From: Anaerolineae bacterium
GTDB taxonomy: Bacteria; Chloroflexota; Anaerolineae; 4572-78; J111
Length of the DNA: 64,000 bases
Direction of reading: 5' to 3'
Assembly (NCBI GenBank): GCA_022071955.1
Contig: JAJVIM010000004.1
Coordinates: 461,970-525,969, forward strand
Each line of letters opens with the position of its first letter. Within the stretch, counting starts at the first letter, position 1. The position numbers and the translations under genes were made by a program. Of this stretch, positions 43,144 to 51,860 are shown piece by piece. A model generated the notes under the pieces. It saw only the letters and a program-made list of their open reading frames with translations, was not told the DNA's origin and made no database searches.

Positions 43144-43815
43144 ATGCTCAGATTAGGTGCGGCTTTGTTCAACGCCGACCACACCCGGCTGGGCGCAGAA
43201 GTAGCCCGGTTAGAAGCGGCTGGCCTTGATTTTATTCATCTGGATGTTTTTGACGGCCGTTTTGTTTCAGACCTGGGCTTTGCGCCGCGTACTATTGCCG
43301 CTTTACGCCCGCTGACTCACCTGCCGTTTGAAGTACATCTGGGGTCAATTGAGCCGCTGCGCTTTATCCCGCCCCTGGCTGCGGCCGGCTCTGATCTGAT
43401 TATCTTTCACCTTGAAAGCGTAGCGATGGTTTACGAGGCGGTTTTTCTTGCGCGGGAATACAATATAAAAGTTGGCCTGGCCGTGACTCTGGGAACGCCC
43501 CTGGTTGTGGTGGAACCGGTTATCGACCTGGTTGACGCGGTGCTCCTTCTATCTCGGGTGACCGGTGAAGGTGTTAAGGGCGCCTCCTTTGATCCGCGGG
43601 TTTTGTTTCGTGTCCAGCGGGTACGGGAGATGGCGCAGGCCGCCGGCGCAAATGTGGACATTCAGGTGGCAGGGGGAGTCAAGCGCCAGCATATCCCGGA
43701 ATTGGTCGGGGCTGGGGCAACTACGCTGGCAATGGGCGGCGGATTATACCGTGTTCCCGATATGACACAAGAAGTGGCTGACATGCGGCGGCTGGCTGCC
43801 AGCCCGGAAAGCTAG
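43144..43815 (+). CDS. Ribulose-phosphate 3-epimerase-like protein, catalytic Asp replaced
   Basis: 223 residues, RPE-type TIM barrel. Metal-ligand region HLDVFDGRFVSDLGF (usual HxDVMDGxFVPNxTFG) and the His in FEVHLGS are kept. The second catalytic aspartate, in the family motif VDGG, is missing: the segment reads IQVAGGV. The phosphate-binding end is also altered (AMGGGLYRVPD rather than GSAIF). So it is unlikely to be an ordinary housekeeping RPE; a related epimerase or aldolase on another sugar phosphate is possible. Confidence 0.8.
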   Translation: MLRLGAALFNADHTRLGAEVARLEAAGLDFIHLDVFDGRFVSDLGFAPRTIAALRPLTHLPFEVHLGSIEPLRFIPPLAAAGSDLIIFHLESVAMVYEAVFLAREYNIKVGLAVTLGTPLVVVEPVIDLVDAVLLLSRVTGEGVKGASFDPRVLFRVQRVREMAQAAGANVDIQVAGGVKRQHIPELVGAGATTLAMGGGLYRVPDMTQEVADMRRLAASPES

Positions 43816-43830
43816 AGATTGGAGATTATT

Positions 43831-44433
43831 ATGGACAATATTAAAATTTTACAACAGGCGCAGGCAATGATCCGGGCCGAGGGGGAGGTTCTGGTTCAGA
43901 TAGCCGATCAACTGGCTGATTCTTTTGCGCAAACTGTGAAGCTGGTGAGTGAATGTAACAGCCGAATTTTGGTCACCGGGGCCGGCACATCAGGAACCAT
44001 CGCCCGGCGTTTGGCCCATTTGCTGGCTACGTGCGGAATGCCTGCCTTTTTTGTTCACCCCGCCGACGCGCTCCACGGCCCGGCAGCGGTGGTGTCAGCC
44101 GGTGACGTGCTGATTGCGCTCTCCAAAGCCGGCAAAAGCGCGGAAATAAACCACTTTGCCCAGGTTGCCCGGCAGCGAGGCGGCAAGGTGATTAGTTGGA
44201 CGTGGGAGCCGGAGTCGGAATTGGCGCAACTTAGCGATATTGTGGTGGTTATCCGCCCGGACGAAAAAGGCGAAGGTGACGGGGTGCTGCCCTTTGGCAG
44301 TTCGCTGGCCAACGGGGCGGTAGGCGATGCCCTGTGTTTGCTGGCTATGCGGCTGCGCGGCTTTGATCTGGCAGAGCTTACTCAAACCCATCCAGCCGGC
44401 GCTACCGCCGAATTGGTGAAACGAGTTAAATGA
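43831..44433 (+). CDS. SIS-domain sugar-phosphate isomerase
   Basis: 200 residues from ATG 43831, with GGAG 6 bases upstream. Single SIS domain without CBS repeats: [47 protein letters not shown]. The pattern is closest to arabinose-5-phosphate isomerases of the KpsF/GutQ type, with 6-phospho-3-hexuloisomerase as the alternative. Its stop overlaps the next start as ATGA. Likely isomerises the phosphorylated intermediate made by the GHMP kinase. Confidence 0.85.
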   Translation: MDNIKILQQAQAMIRAEGEVLVQIADQLADSFAQTVKLVSECNSRILVTGAGTSGTIARRLAHLLATCGMPAFFVHPADALHGPAAVVSAGDVLIALSKAGKSAEINHFAQVARQRGGKVISWTWEPESELAQLSDIVVVIRPDEKGEGDGVLPFGSSLANGAVGDALCLLAMRLRGFDLAELTQTHPAGATAELVKRVK

Positions 44434-45422
44434 TGAAGGCCATCACTCAAAACTTTGCTCTGGGTGACGAAAGGCCAAAAATTTTGATTGGCTCACGCTC
44501 GTTTGGCCAGGCGTTCCCGGAACATCTCACCCAACTGGAAGAAGCGGGCTGCCAGGTAATTTGCAACCAGGTGGGGCGGGCTTACCGCGCCACCGAATTG
44601 TTGGAAGTCTTGCCAGAAATGGATGCCATCATCACCGGCACCGATGAATTAACCGCCGACGTGATCAACGCCGCCGGCCGGCTTAAAACCATTGCCAAAC
44701 ACGGCGTAGGGCTGGAAACCATTAATCTTGAAGCAGCGCAAAGACGCGGAATTGTTGTCAGCGCCACGCCAGGGGCTATTCATGATGCCGTAGCCGACCT
44801 GACCCTGGCCTTGCTGTTGGCGTTGGCCAGAAAAATTATTCCGGCGCACCTGGCCACTCAGGCCGGCGGTTGGAAACCTTTTTTTGGTATAGAATTGCGC
44901 AACAAAATATTGGGGGTTGTCGGTTTGGGCAGAATTGGAAAAGCAGTTTGCGTTCGCGCTCAGTCCTTTGGCATGCGGCTGGTGGCTTTTGATGTATATC
45001 AGGATAAAGAATTTGCCGCCCAATATGGCATTACCTTTGTGTCGCTGGATGAGCTACTGGCGATGAGCGATGTTGTTACCCTGCACGCCGCCGCTGAAGG
45101 CGTGGACGGCGCACTGATTGGCCCGGCCCAATTCAAGGCGATGAAACCAACCGCCTTGCTGATTAACACGGCTCGCGGCATACTGGTAGATGAATACGCG
45201 CTGGTTGCTGCCCTCCGCCAGGAGCAAATAGCCGGGGCCGGTTTAGATGCCTTTGTTGAAGAACCCCCCGCCGGTAGCCCGCTGCTGGAAATGGAAAATG
45301 TGGTTTTGACCCCGCATATCGGCGGGCGAACAATGGACGGACAGCGTCGGATGGGGGAAATGGTTATTGAAAATTGCTTGCGGGTTTTGCACGGTCAGGA
45401 GCCTTTGCACCGTGTAGCCTGA
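44430..45422 (+). CDS. D-isomer 2-hydroxyacid dehydrogenase (PGDH-like)
   Basis: 330 residues. NAD motif [11 protein letters not shown], catalytic Arg in INTARGILV, Glu in FVEEPPAG and His in [23 protein letters not shown] is typical of the phosphoglycerate-dehydrogenase branch. Oxidises or reduces a 2-hydroxy acid, in keeping with a sugar-acid pathway; there is no ACT domain, so serine-type feedback control is unlikely. Coupled to the SIS gene by a 4-base overlap. Confidence 0.93.
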   Translation: MMKAITQNFALGDERPKILIGSRSFGQAFPEHLTQLEEAGCQVICNQVGRAYRATELLEVLPEMDAIITGTDELTADVINAAGRLKTIAKHGVGLETINLEAAQRRGIVVSATPGAIHDAVADLTLALLLALARKIIPAHLATQAGGWKPFFGIELRNKILGVVGLGRIGKAVCVRAQSFGMRLVAFDVYQDKEFAAQYGITFVSLDELLAMSDVVTLHAAAEGVDGALIGPAQFKAMKPTALLINTARGILVDEYALVAALRQEQIAGAGLDAFVEEPPAGSPLLEMENVVLTPHIGGRTMDGQRRMGEMVIENCLRVLHGQEPLHRVA

Positions 45423-45524
45423 ATATTCAACAGATTGCAGCCGGGGTTGTGATACAAAAGACAACAATACAACACTCGCTCTGCCTCCCAACTCTGATCA
45501 CAACACTTTTTAAAGGAGTATGCA

Positions 45525-46331
45525 ATGGATACCTCCCCCTCTATTCTTAATCGTCTCTTTTCGCTTGGTGGTAAAAATGTGCTGCTGGCCGGCGCTTCCG
45601 GTGGTATTGGCCAGGTGTTGGCAGTTGCCCTGGCCGAGGCCGGCGCAACAGTAGCTGTGCATGGCCGGAACCCGGAGCGCGTTCAACAGACCTGTGCCCG
45701 GGTTGAAGCGGCAGCCGGCAAAGCCGTACCATTCACCGCCGACTTGACCCAGGTTGAAGCGTGCCGTAACCTGGTTAATGAAGCTCAGGCCGCGTTGGGG
45801 CGGTTGGATGTGCTGATTAACTGCGCCGCCACTAACCGCCGCAAACCTATGGCCCAAGTAACGCCTGAGGATTTTGACGCCATTGTTGCCGTCAATTTGC
45901 GCAGCATTTACTTTCTCAGCCAGGCCGCGTACCCGGTAATGCGGGCGCAGGGCGGCGGTAAAATTATCCACATCGGGTCAATTAATAGTTTTTACGGCCT
46001 GGATACGGTCTCGGTTTACGGCCTGACCAAAGGGGCGCTGGCCCAGTTAACCAAGGTGATGGCCGTAGAGTGGGCCGCCGACAATATTCAGGTTAATTGT
46101 TTAACGCCCGGCTTTTTCTTAACGCCGCTCTCCAAACCCCTGTGGGCAGACAGGGAAAAGGCGCGCTGGTTTCGGGAGCGCATTCCACTCCGGCGGCCGG
46201 GCCAACCGGAGGAACTGGTAGGCGCGGCGCTGCTACTTGCCTCCAGGGCATCTTCATATATCACGGGCCAGAACATTGTGGTTGATGGCGGCTTTCTGGC
46301 CGGTGGCTCGTGGGAACGTGACGAAATTTAA
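45525..46331 (+). CDS. Short-chain dehydrogenase/reductase (gluconate-5-dehydrogenase-like)
   Basis: 268 residues. Cofactor motif AGASGGIGQ, HGRNPERV (an Arg suggesting NADP preference), INCAATN, IGSINS and the active-site YGLTKGAL; C-terminal ITGQNIVVDGGFLAG. The N-terminal LNRLFSLGGKN resembles gluconate 5-dehydrogenases. AAAGGAGTATGCA precedes the ATG. It begins after a 102-bp gap that contains GTTGTGAT and ATCACAAC half-sites. Confidence 0.92.
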   Translation: MDTSPSILNRLFSLGGKNVLLAGASGGIGQVLAVALAEAGATVAVHGRNPERVQQTCARVEAAAGKAVPFTADLTQVEACRNLVNEAQAALGRLDVLINCAATNRRKPMAQVTPEDFDAIVAVNLRSIYFLSQAAYPVMRAQGGGKIIHIGSINSFYGLDTVSVYGLTKGALAQLTKVMAVEWAADNIQVNCLTPGFFLTPLSKPLWADREKARWFRERIPLRRPGQPEELVGAALLLASRASSYITGQNIVVDGGFLAGGSWERDEI

Positions 46332-46352
46332 ACAAATGAGGGTAACGGATTT

Positions 46353-47102
46353 ATGATTCAACAAGGTACGTTCAAAGCGGTAGGTTCTAAGGAGCGATTA
46401 GTTGACCGTGTGGTCAACGAGCTTGAAGGGATGATTGTAAATGGCCAGCTTGAGCCGGAAACCAAACTGCCACCGGAACGGGAGCTGGCCGAACAGCTTG
46501 GGGTAAGTCGCACGGCGCTGCGCGAAGCCGTACAGATTTTGGTTACCAAAGGGCTGTTAGGCACCAAACCGGGTGTAGGCACAACCGTGCAGCAAATGGG
46601 CAATGAACACGTGGTTAAACCGTTAAGTTTATTGCTGCGCACGCGCACCGGCGGCGAGATTTCTTTTGACCACATGCACCAGGTTCGTACTATGCTGGAA
46701 GTGGAAGTAGCCTGGTTGGCTGCCAGCCAGGCTACCCCGGCAGACATCGCCCAGCTTCGTCAGATTGTGGCCAAAATGGAAGCGGCCGGGGATAATTTGG
46801 TGGAACTGGCCAGCCTCGACACAGACTTTCACCGGACTCTGGTTAAGATGACCGGCAATCCGCTGCTGTTGATTTTACAAGACTCCATCCGTGATTTGCT
46901 CAATGAATACATCAATACGGTTACGCTTTATCTTGACCCCAGGCAGGATGTCTTGCCGCCTCATTATGCCATTGTTGACGCCATTGCGGCCACAAACCCG
47001 GAGCACGCCCGCGAAGCAATGTATCTTCATCAGCAACAAATGCGTAAAAACCATGAGAAATATCTTTTGCTCAGCCAGGCCGAAAGCAATATTTCTATTT
47101 AA
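46353..47102 (+). CDS. FadR-type GntR-family regulator (FCD domain)
   Basis: 249 residues. Winged helix with LPPERELAEQLGVSRTALRE then AVQILVTKGLL, followed by a helical FCD domain with metal-binding-type histidines (LDTDFHRTLVKMTGN, HYAIVDAI, HAREAM). This family usually senses sugar acids or small organic acids and represses the local catabolic operon. Encoded inside the operon, 21 bp after the SDR gene, so it is probably autoregulated through the promoter at 39228-39263. Confidence 0.93.
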   Translation: MIQQGTFKAVGSKERLVDRVVNELEGMIVNGQLEPETKLPPERELAEQLGVSRTALREAVQILVTKGLLGTKPGVGTTVQQMGNEHVVKPLSLLLRTRTGGEISFDHMHQVRTMLEVEVAWLAASQATPADIAQLRQIVAKMEAAGDNLVELASLDTDFHRTLVKMTGNPLLLILQDSIRDLLNEYINTVTLYLDPRQDVLPPHYAIVDAIAATNPEHAREAMYLHQQQMRKNHEKYLLLSQAESNISI

Positions 47103-47168
47103 CCTGGCCCAAAACGAAAGCAATACCTGTTCGATTTTCTGTAACCCGCGCCGGGGAAAGGGAGAAAA

Positions 47169-48185
47169 ATGATGCGCGCTGTGATTATGAACAAACCATT
47201 TGAAATGGAAGTGGGTCACTGGGAAACACCTCAACCCGGTGTGGGGCAGGTTAAGGTTTCGGTGAGAGCCGCCGGTATTTGCGCCGGCGACATGTATTTT
47301 TACCTGGGTAAAAATCCTTACGCTGTTTATCCTCAAGTGTGCGGCCATGAAATTGCCGGAATAATTACCGAAGTAGGCCCGGCTGTAACCGATCTTGAGC
47401 CGGGCATGCCGGTTGTGGTTGAACCGTTTATCGGTTGTGGCCAGTGCTATCCCTGCCGCGTTGGCAAATCTAACTGTTGTGTTAATTTGCAGATCATCGG
47501 TGTTCATATTCCCGGCGGTTATGCTGAGTACGTGATCGCCCCGGCCACGCATATTCATCGCATCCCGGCGGGGCTGTCTTTGTCGTCGGCCTCATTTGCC
47601 GAGCCGGTGGCTATTGGCGTGCAAGGGTGTCGCCGGGGACAGGTGAGCGCCGGCGAAGATGTGCTGATTTTGGGTTGTGGCCCCATCGGGCTGGCTCTGA
47701 TTGAGGTTGCCAAAGCGCGTGGGGCTAACGTACTGGCTGCTGATATTTCGCCGCACCGGCTGGAAACGGCAGCCAGGTTTGGAGCGGAAACGTTTCTGGT
47801 TAAAGATAATTTTATGCAAACTATTCTTAACCGCACTAATGGTGAAGGGGTACCGGTGGTGATGGAAGCCACTGGCAGTCCTCAGGCAATGGAGCAATCG
47901 GTTGATTTGGTAGCCGCCGGAGGGAGAATTGTTATTTTGGGGCTGGTAAAACAGGGCGTAACAGTAAATCTGCCTGGCCTGGATTTTACCCGAAAAGAGA
48001 TGACCATTGTCGGCTCACGGGCTTCGGTCAATTGTTTTCCGGCGGCGCTTCAATTACTGGCTGATGGGTCAATTACCTATCCACAAATTGCCACCGAGTT
48101 TAGCCTGTGGGATGCGCCCCAGGTTTTTGCCAACCTTGCCGAGCATCCGGGCAAAATAGATAAAGGGGTTCTGGTTATCAATTGA
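47169..48185 (+). CDS. Zinc-dependent medium-chain dehydrogenase (sorbitol/threonine DH-like)
   Basis: 338 residues. Catalytic-zinc region ICAGDMYFYLG, CGHEIAGI; structural-zinc lobe GCGQCYPCRVGKSNCC with four cysteines; NAD motif ILGCGPIGLALIEVA. Oxidises a secondary alcohol of a polyol or sugar. GGGAGAAAA precedes a double ATG (47169 and 47172). Last intact gene of the operon; its stop is only about 26 bp from the broken AcpS remnant on the other strand. Confidence 0.93.
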   Translation: MMRAVIMNKPFEMEVGHWETPQPGVGQVKVSVRAAGICAGDMYFYLGKNPYAVYPQVCGHEIAGIITEVGPAVTDLEPGMPVVVEPFIGCGQCYPCRVGKSNCCVNLQIIGVHIPGGYAEYVIAPATHIHRIPAGLSLSSASFAEPVAIGVQGCRRGQVSAGEDVLILGCGPIGLALIEVAKARGANVLAADISPHRLETAARFGAETFLVKDNFMQTILNRTNGEGVPVVMEATGSPQAMEQSVDLVAAGGRIVILGLVKQGVTVNLPGLDFTRKEMTIVGSRASVNCFPAALQLLADGSITYPQIATEFSLWDAPQVFANLAEHPGKIDKGVLVIN

Positions 48186-48211
48186 AGTAACGAATTGTCA
48201 CTCCGGGTGCA

Positions 48212-48486
48212 ACCCTTGGCCTGGGCTATGCTTTCAACCTGACCAGACAAGGCAACCAGAGGCTTGCCTGCCGCCCCCCGGCTGACCTCGATATTTCTAA
48301 AATCAACTCCCGGCTGCCAGCTGAGGGTTAGCGCCTTAAAAACGGCTTCTTTGGCGGCAAAGGCGGTGGCAAAAAAAGCAGCGGGGCCATCGCTTTGCCG
48401 GCCTCTTGCAATCTCGGCGGCAGAAAAAACCCGCCGGAGAAAAATATCACCGGAGCGTTGAATTGTTTCGGCGATTCGGTTTACGT
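48212..48486 (-). pseudogene. acpS: AcpS (holo-ACP synthase) remnant, both ends missing
   Basis: A reading frame matching the middle of 4'-phosphopantetheinyl transferase AcpS: VNRIAETIQRSGDIFLRRVF, FFATAFAAKEAVFKAL and DFRNIEVSRGAAGKPLVALSG. The N-terminal GIDxVE segment with the catalytic Asp is absent, and the match ends at QAKG, before the conserved SxSH segment. The left end runs into the dehydrogenase stop region and the right end is fused to a broken SDR gene. Non-functional relic. Confidence 0.75.
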
Positions 48487-48726
48487 TGCTGTACCTGCTC
48501 AACCACCTGCCCGGCCTTTTCAAAATCAGCAACCTCGGCGCGGATAGCCAAGACAACGCCTGCCAATTTTGGTTACCTGCTCAACCACTGACTGAGCCTC
48601 GACCTCATTTTGACGATATGTAAAGGCCACATCGGCCTCGTTGATGGCCAGGTCCAGGGCGATTGCCCGGCCAATACCGCGACTCCCACCGGTCACCAGA
48701 GCAATTTTTCCTTTAAGCCGCGCCAT
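48485..48726 (-). pseudogene. FabG-like SDR remnant, frameshifted and truncated
   Basis: Starts at ATG 48726 after a good AGGAGGTAGATTC and reads MARLKGKIALVTGGSRG then IGRAIALDLAINEADVAFTY, a typical FabG-like SDR start. After about 58 codons the frame breaks (48555-48575); the continuation LAIRAEVADFEKAGQVVEQV is found in another frame. The similarity stops at about 48487, where AcpS sequence begins. About two thirds of the gene, including the YxxxK site, are gone. Confidence 0.75.
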
Positions 48727-48758
48727 TGAATCTACCTCCTGTCTTGAAAAGTAAGCAC

Positions 48759-48800
48759 ACGCAAAGACGCAAAACAAGGAAGTCTTTTGCGTCTTTGCGT
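48759..48800. repeat. CGCAAAG-type inverted repeat, third copy
   Basis: Perfect 16-bp arms ACGCAAAGACGCAAAA (48759-48774) and TTTTGCGTCTTTGCGT (48785-48800) with a 10-base loop, followed by ATTTTTT on the plus strand. Resembles the inverted repeats at 1637-1706 and 15970-16023. The rest of the 48727-48998 spacer shows no gene. Confidence 0.65.
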
Positions 48801-48998
48801 GCTATTTTTTATTCTCCGTAGCGTGTTACTGCACACGGAGACCTATCTCAGGATGAACTAAAAGAAACTTTCCAATTTAACATAAAAAGACAGATGGTGC
48901 ATCATAATCCAGGGGGTGGGTCGCTACAAGCCAGGGCGGTGATTTTGGCGCGTTGTCTCCCGTCAATATTGAGTTCTACAGCAAAATTAAGATTTACA

Positions 48999-50072
48999 TC
49001 AAGTATCGGAATCCCGGTTGGCCATGGCCCGCACGCTGGCGGCAATCTCTTCAACTTTGATTTTGGTATAGCCCCGCGTTGTTTTGGGGTCCTGATGACC
49101 CAACGCTTCCTGAACCAGAGCCAGGTTTCCGGTAAAATCGAGCAGGCCGTTGGCAAAATAGTGTCGCAGTGAGTGCGGCGACATATTAAAGCGCTGGGCA
49201 ATACCGGCCTGTTCTGACAGGTTTTTCATTAACTGCTGCACGCTCCGTACAGAGAGCGGCAGGCGGGTGTCGGTGCGCGCCGAACGGTCGTGGCGGCAAA
49301 AGAGAGGGTGCTGGGCCAGTTGAACCAGCAGCGCCTCGTCGTGACGGTCTGTTAAATAAGCGCGGATGGCCTGCCAGGCCGCGTCGTCAAAAGCCACAAA
49401 GCGGGTTTTGCGCCCCTTGCCGGTAACCCACGCCCCCTGCCGGTCAAAATCCAGATCGCCGCGTTTGAGCGCGGTCAGTTCGCCCACCCGCATTCCGGAA
49501 GCGCGCAGAGCGTGAACTACGGCCAGATTTCGCCGCCAAACCAGTACCTGCCGCCGCCGGTACGCCGGTGAGTCATCATCTTTGAATTGGGGCGGTTGTT
49601 CGGCGGCTTCAATCAACGCCGCCACCACCTCGGCGCCCGGAATTTTCTGGGCAATGGGCCTGGTTTTAACATTAGTTGCTTTGGCCAGCTCTTCTTTAAT
49701 GCGGTCGTACTCGGCGTAATCAAAGTGGGGCAGCCGTTTGCGCAATACCAGAAAGCGCAAAAAACGGGTTACCGCCAAAATGTACAGGCTGCGCGTGCTT
49801 TCGGCCAGCGGTTCCGGCGCGGAATGTTCGCTGCGACGGTAGGTTTGTTTGTGCAGCCACACCGGAAATTCCTGAAACATCTCCGGCTGCAAATTGGCGA
49901 TGGGGGTGCCATCGGCCTGCCAATCAAAATATGCTTCCAGGTAGGCTTTGAAATAGGTTAGCCCGCTGGCGTAGGTTTTGCCGGTATGCTCCGATTGGCC
50001 GCCGCCGGCGGTTCGCACAAAAATTTTGGCATCGCTGGCCAGGGTAGGGGATTTTTCAGTGGACTCCGTCAT
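48999..50072 (-). CDS. Tyrosine recombinase/integrase (XerC/D-like)
   Basis: 357 residues from ATG 50072; longer starts run through a promoter-like TATAAT near 50121 and are less likely. N-terminal SAM-like core-binding domain, then the catalytic domain with Arg in ASGMRVGELTAL, Lys in TGKGRKTRFV, HxxR in SPHSLRHYFA, His in LGHQDPKTT and Tyr in RGYTKIKV: all six active-site elements are intact. No phage or transposon partners are adjacent, so it could be a chromosomal Xer or a lone integrase. A CGTAT-N10-ATACG half-palindrome at 50092-50111 sits just upstream. Confidence 0.9.
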   Translation of the reverse strand: MTESTEKSPTLASDAKIFVRTAGGGQSEHTGKTYASGLTYFKAYLEAYFDWQADGTPIANLQPEMFQEFPVWLHKQTYRRSEHSAPEPLAESTRSLYILAVTRFLRFLVLRKRLPHFDYAEYDRIKEELAKATNVKTRPIAQKIPGAEVVAALIEAAEQPPQFKDDDSPAYRRRQVLVWRRNLAVVHALRASGMRVGELTALKRGDLDFDRQGAWVTGKGRKTRFVAFDDAAWQAIRAYLTDRHDEALLVQLAQHPLFCRHDRSARTDTRLPLSVRSVQQLMKNLSEQAGIAQRFNMSPHSLRHYFANGLLDFTGNLALVQEALGHQDPKTTRGYTKIKVEEIAASVRAMANRDSDT

Positions 50073-50273
50073 TGTTTTATCACTTTCGTTTCGTATTATC
50101 TGACTTATACGAACCATTATAATACCGGTTGAACGAACAGAAAAATAGATATTGGTAGAATTGGTATCTTTTTGATCGCAGCGGCAAAAAATTGAATTAC
50201 CGGCGGCTGCGTCACGTGCCACAAAAAACAAGCACAACGTTGGTAATGAGCTTTTTGTTTGGGCAAAATAAAA

Positions 50274-50305
50274 GCCGGTGACAACGAATTTTCGTTGTCA
50301 CCGGC
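50274..50305 (-). terminator. Rho-independent terminator of the protease gene
   Basis: Fourteen-bp perfect stem GCCGGTGACAACGA / TCGTTGTCACCGGC with a short loop, followed on the minus strand by TTTTATTTTG. It lies 46 bp past the protease stop codon. Confidence 0.9.
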
Positions 50306-50350
50306 AATCAACAAAACAGTTTTTGAGTCGCTAAATACTACACGAAAGCC

Positions 50351-51643
50351 CTATTTAATCGTTTCTGCCGCCGGTTGCTGCTGTTCAGTCACTTTGTTCT
50401 CCGGTAACTCACCCAAGAGTTCCAGCGCTTTCAAAAGCTGTTTGTCTTCACTGTTAAGCACATCGGCCCGAGTCATATCTTTTAACCCACCGGGCGCGAT
50501 CAAGTTGGTGCCGATCGGCAGTTCAACCGTAACATCCGGCTCGATGCCGTGCTTGCGGATAAGCCGGCCGTTGGGCGTGAGCCATTGGCTGGTGCCCAGC
50601 AACAGCGTTGACCCATCGCTTAAATCAAACGGGCGCAGCACGGTGCCGGTACCAAATGTGGTTTCGCCGACCACCTTGCCGCGATTTTGATCCTGAATTG
50701 CCCCCGCAAAAATCTCCGACGAGCTGGCCGACCCGCGATTGACCAGCACCACAACGGGAATATCGGTGGCCACGCCGCCCTTTTCTACCGGGTACGACTC
50801 GCGTTTGCCGTTGGCGTCTTCCTGTAACAGCACGTTGCCGCTTTTCAGGAATTCGCTGCTAACCTTAATGGCCTGCTCCAGCAGCCCGCCGGGATTGTTG
50901 CGCACATCCAAAATGTAGGCCGTAGCACCGGCAGCTTTGGTTTCGGTCACAATCTGGCGTAAATTATCGTCAAGGTTGCCATTGAACTGGCTCAGCCGGA
51001 TCAGCGCCACTTTGGTGCCCGGGATCATCCCCCAACTGGCCGCCGGAATTTTTATCTCGTCGCGGACAATGGAAATTTCCTTGCTTTCGTTGGAATCCGG
51101 CCGGTACAGGGTTAGAACGACGGTAGTCCCCTTCTCGCCACGGATACGATCAACGGTTTCAGTAAGGGTCAGGCCGGTTACGTCCTGGCCGTCAACTTCA
51201 ATAATAATGTCGCCGGCTTTTACCCCGGCCGCCTCGGCCGGCGATCCGTCAAACGGGGCCACAATTACCGGCATCCCATCCTGCATTCCCACCTGCGCGC
51301 CAATACCAAAAAACGAACCGGAGATGTTTTCTTTTTGGCGGGCCACTTCTTCCGGGGTTACAAAACGGGTGTGGCCTTCGTCGCCCAGCGCCTCGATAAA
51401 GCCGTTGATAGCGCCGTAAGCCAATCGCTTGGGATCATTCATCACGGTCCGGTCGATAAAGTGAGCTTTTGCCAGCGCCCACACTTCCCAAAACACATCG
51501 AATTCTGGCGGTTGATCCTGCGCCCGAACGACTGCTGGTCCAAATAAATCAGACTGGCCAACAAAAATTCCGGCACCAAACGCCAAACTCGTTAATCCAA
51601 ACAGGCCAATGGTTACCAGCAGAATGCTCAATAATCGTTTCAT
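50351..51643 (-). CDS. C-terminal processing peptidase, S41 family
   Basis: 430 residues from ATG 51643 (AAGGTG upstream). N-terminal signal or anchor (LLSILLVTIGLFGLTSLAFG), a cap region, a PDZ domain (IVAPFDGSPAEAAGVKAGDI), and the S41 catalytic domain with Ser in VNRGSASSSEIFAGAI and Lys in KVVGETTFGTGTV. Such proteases trim or degrade envelope proteins from the C-terminus. Monocistronic, with its own terminator. Confidence 0.95.
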   Translation of the reverse strand: MKRLLSILLVTIGLFGLTSLAFGAGIFVGQSDLFGPAVVRAQDQPPEFDVFWEVWALAKAHFIDRTVMNDPKRLAYGAINGFIEALGDEGHTRFVTPEEVARQKENISGSFFGIGAQVGMQDGMPVIVAPFDGSPAEAAGVKAGDIIIEVDGQDVTGLTLTETVDRIRGEKGTTVVLTLYRPDSNESKEISIVRDEIKIPAASWGMIPGTKVALIRLSQFNGNLDDNLRQIVTETKAAGATAYILDVRNNPGGLLEQAIKVSSEFLKSGNVLLQEDANGKRESYPVEKGGVATDIPVVVLVNRGSASSSEIFAGAIQDQNRGKVVGETTFGTGTVLRPFDLSDGSTLLLGTSQWLTPNGRLIRKHGIEPDVTVELPIGTNLIAPGGLKDMTRADVLNSEDKQLLKALELLGELPENKVTEQQQPAAETIK

Positions 51644-51860
51644 CAATTGTACACCTTGTTATTTTTCTGGTATGTGCACTTATCTTACCCGGCCAAAATT
51701 AAAGCAACCTGAGTGTTTCTTTTGCGTTAGCCGCTAGATGCTTATAATAGATCACTCAAAAGCACCTTACTCCCCTATTTGGGTGGTTTGGGTTTTGTTT
51801 GTAGTTTATTGGCTACACGAAGCGTTTGACGGTTTTTTAGATTTAAAAAGCAGACACACA

